Both the position numbers and the translations under genes were made by a program. Below, one piece after another: positions 7,909-15,735 of a stretch of 64,000 bases of DNA (positions are counted from its first letter, which is position 1; every line of letters begins with the position of its first letter). The stretch is from Halobacteria archaeon AArc-dxtr1 (lineage in GTDB: Archaea > Halobacteriota > Halobacteria > Halobacteriales > Natrialbaceae), in the NCBI GenBank assembly GCA_025517425.1, contig JAOPJY010000001.1, positions 434,001 to 498,000 on the forward strand, written 5' to 3'. Under the pieces are notes generated by a model. The model did not search any database. It had not been told where the DNA came from and saw only the letters and a list, made by a program, of their open reading frames with translations.

Positions 7909-10083
7909 TTACTCGAGTGCTCGCTCGATCGTCTGTCGCAACTGCTGGATCTCCGCGGCGTCGGCCTCGATCGTTTCTTCGCCGATTGCGATCTGCAGGC
8001 TACCGCCGTCGGTCGCCGAGCCGAGTTCGACAACCGGTGCGATCCCGTCGAACGCCTCGCGGACCGAGTCGGGGTCACGCGTCTGAATCAACGCGCGACC
8101 GGGCTGTTCCGAAAAGAGCGCGGCGGCCGCCTGGTCGCCAGCAACCGGAACCTCGACCGAGAGGCCGGCTGCCGGCGAGACCATCTCCGCGAGTGCGACC
8201 GCGAGCCCGCCGTGGCTCACGTCGTGGACCGCCGCCGTCGCCTCGTCATCTGCGACGGCCGCGAGCGTCTCGACCAGCGCTGCCGGATCCTCGGGCAGTG
8301 CCGGGAACCGGTCGCTGCCGCCGAACTGCGCCAGATACTCGGAGCCACCCAGCGGTGCGTCCCCGGTTTCGAGACCAGTGTCACCGACGAGCAGGAGCGT
8401 TCCGTCGGATTCGACCGTCTGGGGCGGCGCGTCGTAGCCGTCTTTGGTGCCGACCACGGCGAGCGTCGGTGTCGGTGGGATCGGGCCCGTCACCGAGTCG
8501 TTGTACAGCGAGACGTTGCCGCCGACGACCGGCGTCGAGAGCGACTCGCACATGTCTGCCAGCCCGTCAACGATGGCCCGGAAGCCACCGTAGACGTCAG
8601 GCTTCTCGGGGTTGCCCCCGTTGAGGCAGTCGACGGCAGCCAGCGGCGTCGCCCCCTTTGCGGCGAGGTTCGTCGCGTTCTCCAAGGCGACCGCACGCGC
8701 ACCCTCGTAGGGTGCAGCGCTCGTCCAGTTGGGTGCCGCACCCGAGGAGATGGCGAGCCCCTGCTCGGCTTCCCTGACGGCGATCACTGCTGCGTCGTCG
8801 CCCGGACCCACGCTCGTGCGGACGCCGACCTCGTGATCGTACTGGCGGTAGATCCACCGCTTCGAGGCCGTGTTCGGGCTCGAGACGACCGTCTCGAACG
8901 CCTCCTCGAGATCGGTGTCGGGTAGGTCCGTCTCGGGTGTCTCGGGATCCTCGTCCGGGAGGTCGTTCATCGGCGCGCCCTCCCCGAGGAAGTAGGCGTC
9001 GACGTCGACCACGGTCTCGCGCTCGCCGGTCTCGGGATCGTCGAACGTGCAGGTGTAGTTCCCGTCGGTGACCTCGCCGATGACCGAACAGCCGAGATCG
9101 AAGCGGTCGGCGATTTCGGCGACGCGATCGACATTTTCGGGCGCGACCTCGTAGCACATCCGCTCCTGGGACTCGGCGAGCAGGATCTCCAAGGCATTCA
9201 TGTTCGGCTCGCGCTGGTGGACGCGCTCGAGTTCGATGTCGGCGCCGAGGCCGCCCTTGGCGACCAGTTCGCTCGAGGCGCCGCCGAGGCCGGCCGCCCC
9301 GAGGTCCCGTGCGGACTCGACGAGTTGCTCCTCGACGAGGACCTCGTTGGCCTCGATCAGGAGCTTCTCGGCGTAGGGGTCGCCGACCTGGACTGCGGGG
9401 CGATCTTCGGTCTCGGCGTCCTCCGCCAAGTCCTCGCTGGCGAAGCTGGCGCCGCCCAGGCCATCGCGGCCGGTCGCATTGCCGACGAGCACCAGCTTGT
9501 TGCCCGGCTCCTGGGCGACAGCGGTGACGAGCCGTTCCTCGTCGGTGAGCCCGACGCAGGCGACGTTTACCAGGGGGTTCCCCTCGTAGTCGGGGTGGAA
9601 GTCGACGCTGCCGGCCACGGTCGGGACGCCGATGCAGTTTCCATAGTGGCTGATTCCCTCGACAACACCATCCAGAAGATACTGGGAGTGTTCCTCGTCG
9701 AACTCGCCGAAGTACAGGGAGTCCGCAAGTGCGACTGGGTAGGCGCCCATCGAGAGCGTGTCGCGGACGATACCGCCGACACCGGTCGCGGCGCCGTCAA
9801 ACGGGTCGACGTAGGAGGGGTGGTTGTGGCTCTCGATACCAAGCGTGATGTAGGTGTCACTGTCTTCGTCTCCATCGCTGGGCAGTGCGACGACCGCCGC
9901 GTCGTCACCGGGTCCAACGACGACCTGTTCGCCCTCGCTGTCAAACGCTGACAGCAGGGGTCGCGAGGAGCGGTACGCGCAGTGTTCACTCCAGAGGTTT
10001 TCGAACAGGGCCGCCTCGGCCGGCGTCGGCTCCCGTCCGAGCTCCGCGACGACGAGTTCGCGGTCCGAATCGGCAAGACTCAT
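7909..10083 (-). CDS. purL: Phosphoribosylformylglycinamidine synthase subunit II
   Basis: 724 residues, the usual length of the small-type PurL that works with PurQ and PurS. Visible features: [21 protein letters not shown] near the N-terminus (catalytic His region), the ATP/Mg segments [12 protein letters not shown] and [11 protein letters not shown] starting the two internal halves, [20 protein letters not shown], and the C-terminal AIR-synthase fold ending [16 protein letters not shown]. It catalyses ATP- and glutamine-dependent conversion of FGAR to FGAM in purine synthesis. The start ATG is at 10083. No purQ or purS is in the window. Confidence 0.96.
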   Translation of the reverse strand: MSLADSDRELVVAELGREPTPAEAALFENLWSEHCAYRSSRPLLSAFDSEGEQVVVGPGDDAAVVALPSDGDEDSDTYITLGIESHNHPSYVDPFDGAATGVGGIVRDTLSMGAYPVALADSLYFGEFDEEHSQYLLDGVVEGISHYGNCIGVPTVAGSVDFHPDYEGNPLVNVACVGLTDEERLVTAVAQEPGNKLVLVGNATGRDGLGGASFASEDLAEDAETEDRPAVQVGDPYAEKLLIEANEVLVEEQLVESARDLGAAGLGGASSELVAKGGLGADIELERVHQREPNMNALEILLAESQERMCYEVAPENVDRVAEIADRFDLGCSVIGEVTDGNYTCTFDDPETGERETVVDVDAYFLGEGAPMNDLPDEDPETPETDLPDTDLEEAFETVVSSPNTASKRWIYRQYDHEVGVRTSVGPGDDAAVIAVREAEQGLAISSGAAPNWTSAAPYEGARAVALENATNLAAKGATPLAAVDCLNGGNPEKPDVYGGFRAIVDGLADMCESLSTPVVGGNVSLYNDSVTGPIPPTPTLAVVGTKDGYDAPPQTVESDGTLLLVGDTGLETGDAPLGGSEYLAQFGGSDRFPALPEDPAALVETLAAVADDEATAAVHDVSHGGLAVALAEMVSPAAGLSVEVPVAGDQAAAALFSEQPGRALIQTRDPDSVREAFDGIAPVVELGSATDGGSLQIAIGEETIEADAAEIQQLRQTIERALE

Positions 10084-10219
10084 TCATCTAGGTGGTGAAA
10101 GTGGGGGAGTAAATGGGTTTCTATATGCACGTTCGTGCCTTCTCAGCGGTGGTCCCCGAGTTTCCCGTCGTCGCCCCCGTACCGAGGCGCTTTTGATCAG
10201 TCGCGAGGTATGTACACCC

Positions 10220-10906
10220 GTGCTGTCGGTCGAACTCCACGTTCACTCGTCGCTCTCGTACGACGGTCGGGATCCGGTCGAACTCATCTTAGAGCAGGCC
10301 GCAGCGATCGGACTCGACGCCATCGCGGTCACCGACCACGACGAGATCGACGCCAGCCTCGAGGCGGTCGAGCGCGCTCCCGAGTACGGACTCGTCGCCA
10401 TTCCGGGTATGGAGGTCTCGAGCAAAGCGGGACACATCCTCGGACTGGGGATCGACGAGCCCGTTTCGCCCGGCCTCCCCTACGAGCGAACCATCGAGAC
10501 GATCCGCGATCGGGGCGGAATCGCCGTCATCCCCCACCCCTACCAAGAGTCACGCCACGGCGTCATGGCACGGATCAGCCGCGACCAGTTAGCCGAGGCC
10601 GACGCGATCGAGGTGTACAACTCGCGGCTCTTGACCGGTCGTGCGAACCGACAAGCCGAGCGATTCGCACGGGCCCGAGGCCTCCCGATGACCGCCGGTA
10701 GCGACGCTCACATCAGCGAGATGGTCGGACAGGCGGTCACGCGCGTCGATGCCCCGGAGCCGACGCCGGACGCGATTCTCGCGGCGATCCGAGAGGGGGA
10801 AACCTCGGTCGAGGGGAAGCGAACGCCCTGGCGGATCAGCTTCCGCCAGGCTGCCGGCGGCGTCACGCGCCGTCTGCGAAAGGGCGTCGGAGAGTTCATC
10901 CCATGA
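10220..10906 (+). CDS. PHP-domain phosphoesterase
   Basis: 228 residues from a GTG at 10220 (LSVELHVHSSLSYDGRDP). The frame stays open further upstream, but that part overlaps the purL promoter. Metal-binding PHP motifs are present: HVHSSLS, TDHDEIDAS, a Glu in GMEVSSKAGHILGLG, the HPYQESRHG loop and SDAHISEMVG. This is the set of the trinuclear-metal PHP family, which includes 5'-3' exonucleases and histidinol-phosphatase-like enzymes. The stop overlaps the next start by 4 nt. The physiological substrate is unknown. Confidence 0.85.
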   Translation: MLSVELHVHSSLSYDGRDPVELILEQAAAIGLDAIAVTDHDEIDASLEAVERAPEYGLVAIPGMEVSSKAGHILGLGIDEPVSPGLPYERTIETIRDRGGIAVIPHPYQESRHGVMARISRDQLAEADAIEVYNSRLLTGRANRQAERFARARGLPMTAGSDAHISEMVGQAVTRVDAPEPTPDAILAAIREGETSVEGKRTPWRISFRQAAGGVTRRLRKGVGEFIP

Positions 10907-12108
10907 CGCTACGCGGCGCCGATCCGACGCTCGTTCGAGCCGCACTGGATACTGGGGGTCCCTTCCCCGGGACGATCGGATTCGCCGGCCGGATCGACGA
11001 TCTCCTCGTTCGCGACGTTCTCGGCAGAGTCCCGTTGTACGTCGACGCCGCGAGCGTGGCAGATGCCGATCGTTCGCCAGACGATGCGTGGGCGTTCGAG
11101 CCGGGTTCGCTCGATGAGCCAGCGCTCGTTCCGGCTGGGACCACCATCTCCGTCACGGACGGTCGACCGACGGCCGCGGACGCGACCCGTCGCTGGGTGC
11201 TTCCCGACCTGACCCCTGAGCCGGATCCGAATCGTTCCCTCGCAGCTCTCTCGGATGCGATCGACACCGCTGCCTCGACCGTCAGCTCGGATTCGAGCGG
11301 TGAGAGCAGTGCCGGCGATGGGACCGCGGAGGCCAGTTCCGCGGACCAGACTGTGGCGACGGGCTCCGCCAATCGGACCGCGGTCGCCTTCTCCGGCGGC
11401 GTCGACTCCGCGCTCGTCGCGGCGCTTCTCGATGTGCCCCTCTACGTCGTTGGCTTCCCGGACAGCCACGACGTCAAGGCGGCCCGGAGCGCGGCCGCGG
11501 CGATGGGTCGAGACCTGACCGTGGTCTCCCTCGAGCCGGCGGATCTGGAACGTGCCGTCCCACGGGTCGCGCGAGCGATCGGCCGGACGAACGCAATGGA
11601 CGTCTCGATCGCCCTCCCGCTCTTTTTGCTCGCCGAACGCGTCGCCGCAGACGGCTTCGATCGACTCGCGCTCGGACAGGGTGCCGACGAACTCTTCGGC
11701 GGCTACGAGAAGGTCGTCCACCTCGACCACCGCGTCGAGGCCGACACCGTTCGCGGGGCGGTCCGGGAGAGTATCGCCACGATCCCCGAGCAGCTACCGC
11801 GAGACGTCTCCGCGGTTCGAGCCGGGGGCGTCGAACCGGTGGTCCCGCTGCTTCACGACGCCGTCGTAACCGCGGCACTTGCGCTCCCCGAGGAGTTGCT
11901 GGCCGACGAGACAGAACGGAAGAAGGCGCTTCGGGCCGTTGCTGGCGACTATCTCCCAACCGAGATCGTAACCCGCGACAAGAAAGCGCTGCAGTACGGC
12001 AGTCTCGTCAACCGAGAGCTCGACCGATTGGCTCGCCAGGCCGGCTACAAGCGCCGTATCGGCGACCACGTGAGGAAGTATATTACTGCCCGACTTGACT
12101 CAGCTTGA
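10903..12108 (+). CDS. Asparagine-synthase-like ATP pyrophosphatase
   Basis: 401 residues. The C-terminal half is an AsnB-type synthetase domain: PP-loop SGGVDSALVAALL (Ser164 onward), DVSIALPLFLLAERVAADGF, and LGQGADELFGGYEKV, which positions substrate and ATP. The N-terminal ~150 residues lack the Cys2 nucleophile of the glutaminase domain (the protein begins MTLRGADP). It still reads like a shrunken glutaminase fold (GFAGRIDDLLVRDVLGRVPL). It would therefore need ammonia, or do a different adenylation. Coupled to the PHP gene through an ATGA overlap. Not a certain asparagine synthetase. Confidence 0.82.
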   Translation: MTLRGADPTLVRAALDTGGPFPGTIGFAGRIDDLLVRDVLGRVPLYVDAASVADADRSPDDAWAFEPGSLDEPALVPAGTTISVTDGRPTAADATRRWVLPDLTPEPDPNRSLAALSDAIDTAASTVSSDSSGESSAGDGTAEASSADQTVATGSANRTAVAFSGGVDSALVAALLDVPLYVVGFPDSHDVKAARSAAAAMGRDLTVVSLEPADLERAVPRVARAIGRTNAMDVSIALPLFLLAERVAADGFDRLALGQGADELFGGYEKVVHLDHRVEADTVRGAVRESIATIPEQLPRDVSAVRAGGVEPVVPLLHDAVVTAALALPEELLADETERKKALRAVAGDYLPTEIVTRDKKALQYGSLVNRELDRLARQAGYKRRIGDHVRKYITARLDSA

Positions 12109-12233
12109 CTCTGTTTTCGCTGTTGCCGACCTGTTGTATCGTAGCCGGTAACAACAGACTACTGTCGTGATCCGCGTACTATCAATCGGGTGGGCTGTAC
12201 ATACTAATACCGGCTGGTATCACTTCCCCTGAT

Positions 12234-12791
12234 ATGGACCGACTCCGACCGACGCGACGGGGCTTCGGTGCGCTCGTAGCCCTCGGTGCACTGGGATTGA
12301 GCGGCTGTCTTGACGACGACGAGGCCGACGATATGGATGACGAGGCCGACGACATGGATGACGAGGCCGACGACATGGATGACGAGGCCGACGACATGGA
12401 TGACGAGAACGACGACGTCGACGTCGATGATCAGCCCGACGACGCGGCGGCGATGTTCGTCGTCCCTGAGGACGGCGAGACGGTTACCTCACCGGTCGAA
12501 ATCGAGGCCGACGTCGAAAACGTCGACCTCGCGCCGGCCGGCGAAGCAGTCGTCGGGGAGGGCCACCTACACGTCCTCGTCGATCAGGACTGTTTCGACG
12601 ACGGTGAGACCATTCCAGGCCCAAGCGACGACGCCGAGGACGACGGAATCTTCCACTGGGGGGACGGCCAGTCCGAGGGCGAACTGGACCTCGAACCCGG
12701 CGAGTACGACCTGTGTCTTCAGCTCGGCGATGGTCCCCACCGCGCATTCGGCGAAACCGACGAGATAACTATCACTGTCGAAGACGAATAG
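12234..12791 (+). CDS. DUF4399-type lipoprotein with acidic repeats
   Basis: 185 residues. A twin-Arg-containing N-terminus (RPTRRGFGALVALGALGLSG) leads to a lipobox Cys (LSGC). A linker of near-perfect DEADDMD heptapeptides follows, then a C-terminal domain with VPEDGETVTSPVEIEADVEN, GEGHLHVLVD and GPHRAFGETDEITI. That pattern matches the DUF4399 domain of small periplasmic or surface proteins. Export is probably by Tat, then lipid anchoring outside the membrane. Function unknown. It is monocistronic. Confidence 0.78.
   Translation: MDRLRPTRRGFGALVALGALGLSGCLDDDEADDMDDEADDMDDEADDMDDEADDMDDENDDVDVDDQPDDAAAMFVVPEDGETVTSPVEIEADVENVDLAPAGEAVVGEGHLHVLVDQDCFDDGETIPGPSDDAEDDGIFHWGDGQSEGELDLEPGEYDLCLQLGDGPHRAFGETDEITITVEDE
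12321..12404 (+). repeat. Four 21-bp tandem repeats in the lipoprotein gene
   Basis: Unit gaggccgacgacatggatga plus c, repeated at 12321, 12342, 12363 and 12384; only the first differs, by one base. Each unit encodes EADDMDD. Length variation by whole heptapeptides is likely between strains. Confidence 0.85.
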
Positions 12792-12878
12792 CACGGTCTT
12801 GGTGTGATAGTGCTGCTCTGTTTATAACTCCGTCTCGGAGACCGCCGATCTGACGGCAGGCAGCCCCAACGTCTCGAC

Positions 12879-13970
12879 TCAGCCGTCGAGTTCTGTCGGA
12901 ACCGCGTTGCCGGTCGCGTCGCTTCTGGCGTCGGCAACCTGCCGGCGGTTGATCTCGCCAACCCGATCGGCGGCGGCGCCGACGAAGTCGTTGACCGCGT
13001 CGTAGACCTGACTCTCCTCGTTCTTTGCGACGGCGCCGTCGGTGCCGTCGGCACCGAAGTCCGAATGCATCGGAATCCGGCTCAGGACGGGGACGTCGAA
13101 GTCCTCGGCGATGCGCTCGACACCGCCACTACCGAACAGTTCGTGCTCGTCGTCACAGCTTGGACAGATGAACGTGCTCATGTTCTCGACGACGCCGACG
13201 ATCGGCGTATCGTGCTTCTGGAACATGTTCAGCCCCTTGCGGGTGTCGTCTAGGGCCATCTCCTGGGGCGTCGAGACGATCACCGCGCCGTTTACCGGCA
13301 TCGACTGCAGCAGGTTCAGCGAGGCGTCACCGGTCCCCGGTGGGAGGTCGACGATGAGATAGTCGAGTCGGCCCCACTCGACGCCCTCTAAGAACTTCAT
13401 CATGAACTTGTTGACCATCGGTCCGCGCAGGATGGCGGGGTCGTCTTCTTCTTCCATCATGAAGCCCATACTCATGATACGGACGCCGTCGGAGCGCGGC
13501 GGGACGAGGTTCTCGTTAGGTGTGACGCCGGGTTCGCCCTCGATCGGCAGAATGCGGGGAACGTTCGGGCCGTGAATGTCTGCGTCTAAAATACCGACCA
13601 TCGCGCCGCGGGCCTCGAGCCCGGCGGCGAGGTTGGCCGCGACGGTCGTCTTCCCGACGCCACCCTTCCCGGAGGCGACGGCGATGACGTTGCGAACGTT
13701 CGGGAGGACGTCCTCGTCGAATCCCATGCTGGCGTCGACGCGAGCCCGGAGGTCCGCCGTGAGTCCGGCCTCTGAAACGACCTCGCGGATCCGGTTGCCG
13801 ATCTCCATCTCGGCGGGTGCGTACGGTGCGTTAAACGCAAGCGAGATCCGCGCGGTCTCGTCTTCGATCCGAAGATCGTTGATCAACCCGAGCGAGACGA
13901 TATCCTCGCCGAGTTGTGGATCCTCGACCCCTTCCAGCTCGATCGTGAGTTCGTGTTCGGTGATGCTCAT
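12879..13970 (-). CDS. Mrp/NBP35-family Fe-S carrier ATPase
   Basis: 363 residues: an N-terminal DUF59/MIP18-like domain (residues 1-85), a ParA-type P-loop (AVASGKGGVGKTTVAANLAA, residues ~94-113), the DADIHGPNVPRIL switch, DYLIVDLPPGTGDASL, and a CPSC pair (STFICPSCDDEH) that holds the bridging Fe-S cluster. A ~35-residue C-terminal tail is added. It assembles or delivers Fe-S clusters in the cytoplasm. It lies just left of the TnpB element, and its promoter region is next to the element's presumed left end. Confidence 0.93.
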   Translation of the reverse strand: MSITEHELTIELEGVEDPQLGEDIVSLGLINDLRIEDETARISLAFNAPYAPAEMEIGNRIREVVSEAGLTADLRARVDASMGFDEDVLPNVRNVIAVASGKGGVGKTTVAANLAAGLEARGAMVGILDADIHGPNVPRILPIEGEPGVTPNENLVPPRSDGVRIMSMGFMMEEEDDPAILRGPMVNKFMMKFLEGVEWGRLDYLIVDLPPGTGDASLNLLQSMPVNGAVIVSTPQEMALDDTRKGLNMFQKHDTPIVGVVENMSTFICPSCDDEHELFGSGGVERIAEDFDVPVLSRIPMHSDFGADGTDGAVAKNEESQVYDAVNDFVGAAADRVGEINRRQVADARSDATGNAVPTELDG

Positions 13971-14077
13971 GGTCGGAGGCGTTCTCGCGCGAGCTAGGGA
14001 ATCGACGGGGATACGTGTGATGGTTCGGGGCTACCTTTGACAGCGAGAGAGTCCCGCTCTTCCCGTGAGGGACGAGT

Positions 14078-14098
14078 GTTCCGACTCCAAGTCGGAAC
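14078..14098 (+). repeat. Perfect hairpin near the element's left end
   Basis: gttccgac / tccaa / gtcggaac forms an 8-bp stem with a 5-nt loop, preceded by a 5-bp gtccc/gggac stem at 14051-14073. IS200/IS605 group ends use subterminal hairpins for recognition by TnpA. Confidence 0.6.
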
Positions 14099-14157
14099 CG
14101 AGGACCGAACAGGGCGGGCGTGAATCGCGTAAGCTCCGGTGAGAAATCGCCGCGTTA

Positions 14158-14298
14158 CTACTTGTCTTGAGTCTCCAACGCTTCCAGTCCGGCTTCTAAC
14201 ACCTCTGAATAAGCTCCTGAGAGATCCATGTCGTTCGCTTCTGCGTAGTCTTTGATTCGTCCGTGGATTGCCCAGTCAATGTCGATGTTTGGCCTCAT
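14158..14298 (-). CDS. Small ribbon-helix-helix-like protein beside tnpB
   Basis: 46 residues from the ATG at 14298 (MRPNIDIDWAIHGRIKDYAE), ending TQDK. A short beta-strand-like start followed by two helices, with the IKDYAEAND...AYSEVLEAGLE pattern, resembles CopG-type ribbon-helix-helix proteins. Such small genes are often found divergent to tnpB in haloarchaeal IS1341-type elements. It shares a 39-nt AT-rich promoter gap with tnpB, so it may repress the element. A longer frame upstream to 14391 overlaps tnpB and is unlikely. Confidence 0.65.
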   Translation of the reverse strand: MRPNIDIDWAIHGRIKDYAEANDMDLSGAYSEVLEAGLEALETQDK

Positions 14299-14337
14299 CG
14301 GTGGACTTATTAGATATTGGGACTGATTATACTTTGG
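14299..14337. promoter_or_regulatory. Divergent promoter of tnpB and its small partner
   Basis: The 39 nt between the two starts hold overlapping AT-rich boxes (cttattagatattg and gattatactttg). Such close spacing means both genes can be controlled by one bound protein. Confidence 0.45.
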
Positions 14338-15675
14338 ATGAAGCGTACCAACACGTTCGCCGTGCGACCGCTCTCCAACGATGGTGAGCAACTGCTACGG
14401 GACCTGTTGGACGCTTCCGCCGCTCTCTGGAACGAAGTCAACTACGAGCGCCTCATGCGGTATAACGACGAAGACGGCTTCGAGGGCGATGTTTGGGACG
14501 CCGATACCGGCGCTCTCGGAGGGAAATACAAAGGCGTGCTTGGCGCGTCCACTGCCCAACAGGTGATACGGAAAAACAGCGAAGCGTGGCGCGGGTTCTT
14601 CGACACGAAGAACAAGTACCACGACAAGTCGGATACGTCGGTCACGGAACACCCTAAGCCCCCAGGATTCCGTGGCAACGAGGACGATGGGCGGCGACTC
14701 AAAGGCGTCATTCGCAACACGTCGTACACCGTCGAATGGGGCGACTGCTCTCGACTGGAGATCTTGGTCGGGAGCGAACTGAAAGACCGATACGACCACA
14801 CCGGGCGGCTCCGCCTGGAGATCGCCGGAGAACCAAACTGGCCCGACTACGAGAAGCAGGGCCGGTTGGACCTGTGGTACGACGACACTGATAGCACCTT
14901 CCGAGCTTCGCAACCCGTGACTGTTTCTGATGATGCACGGGACACTCCACTGGCCTCAGAGAAGGCCGCTCTGGACCTTGGTGCGAACAATCTCGTTGCC
15001 TGTACCACCAAGACCGGCGAACAATACCTATACGAGGGCCGCGGGTTGTTTCAACGATTCCGTGAGACGACGCGAGAAATATCCCGGTTGCAGTCCAAAC
15101 TACGGGAAGGCCGATACAGTAGCCAACGCATTCGGAGACTGTACCGGAAACGGACACGTCGCCGCGACCACGCACAAGAAGCACTGTGTCGTGACCTGCT
15201 CGAACGACTCTACGAGAACGGCGTGGACACGGTGTATGTCGGTGGCTTGACCGATGTACTCGAAACGCACTGGTCGGTCGAAACGAACGCCAAGACACAC
15301 AACTTCTGGGCGTTCAAGCAGTTCATCGAGCGACTGGCGTGTACCGCTGAAGAATATGGTATCTCGGTCGAGGTGCGGTCGGAAGCGTGGACGAGCCAAG
15401 AGTGTCCGCAGTGCGGGTCGAAAGACCGGACTACACGGCACCAGGACACGCTTACCTGCCCGTGTGGATTCGAGGGGTACGCTGACCTCACGGCGTCAAA
15501 GACGTTCTTAGAGCGGCAGACAGAACAGGCAGTCAGGCCGATGGCACGGCCCGTGCGGTTCGAGTGGGACGACCACGACTGGTCGGAGTCACCACGCTCT
15601 CACCGTCCCAAAGAACAGCGCACAGACCCGAGTACCGTCCACCGTGACGGGAATGTTGCCTCCGGGGAATCGTAG
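14338..15675 (+). CDS. tnpB: TnpB, RNA-guided nuclease of an IS1341-type element
   Basis: 445 residues from the ATG at 14338; the longer reading from 14317 runs into the divergent promoter. RuvC-I Asp213 is in [15 protein letters not shown]. The zinc ribbon is CPQCG...CPCG ([20 protein letters not shown]). RuvC-III Asp383 is in GYADLTAS. The RuvC-II segment reads [11 protein letters not shown], with Gly302 where a Glu is usual; Glu349 in VRSEAWTSQ could substitute. TnpB cuts DNA guided by an RNA made from the element's right end and helps retain the element after excision. Whether this copy is active is uncertain. Confidence 0.9.
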   Translation: MKRTNTFAVRPLSNDGEQLLRDLLDASAALWNEVNYERLMRYNDEDGFEGDVWDADTGALGGKYKGVLGASTAQQVIRKNSEAWRGFFDTKNKYHDKSDTSVTEHPKPPGFRGNEDDGRRLKGVIRNTSYTVEWGDCSRLEILVGSELKDRYDHTGRLRLEIAGEPNWPDYEKQGRLDLWYDDTDSTFRASQPVTVSDDARDTPLASEKAALDLGANNLVACTTKTGEQYLYEGRGLFQRFRETTREISRLQSKLREGRYSSQRIRRLYRKRTRRRDHAQEALCRDLLERLYENGVDTVYVGGLTDVLETHWSVETNAKTHNFWAFKQFIERLACTAEEYGISVEVRSEAWTSQECPQCGSKDRTTRHQDTLTCPCGFEGYADLTASKTFLERQTEQAVRPMARPVRFEWDDHDWSESPRSHRPKEQRTDPSTVHRDGNVASGES

Positions 15676-15735
15676 ACCGGCTGAGACTCCCACGTCGGAG
15701 AGGAAACCGCGCCGTTTACGGCGCGGAGGATGTCA
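15676..15735 (+). ncRNA. Predicted omega-RNA / sense-overlapping RNA 3' scaffold
   Basis: TnpB guide RNAs are derived from the 3' end of tnpB and the right end of the element. Here the 60 nt after the tnpB stop contain a perfect stem ccgcgccg/ttta/cggcgcgg at 15707-15726, and a smaller ctcc/ggag stem before it. The RNA probably starts inside tnpB, and its guide would continue into the flank after about 15735. Boundaries are inferred. Confidence 0.5.

Larger units (their letters stand above)
14041..15735 (+). mobile_element. IS1341-type (IS200/IS605 group) TnpB element
   Basis: A compact element with tnpB, a divergent 46-residue protein, and structured ends. The left side has hairpins at 14051-14073 and 14078-14098. 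The right side has a perfect 8-bp hairpin at 15707-15726 shortly after tnpB. There is no TnpA transposase, as in IS1341-type elements that depend on TnpA elsewhere. The left limit is approximate. The right limit is put at about 15735 because the MCP gene begins there on the other strand. No target duplication is expected in this group. Confidence 0.7.

Noticed and set aside
13980-14160. Possible tRNA or small RNA gene between mrp and the small TnpB partner
   Set aside because: The hairpins do not form a cloverleaf; they fit subterminal structures of an IS200/IS605-type end.
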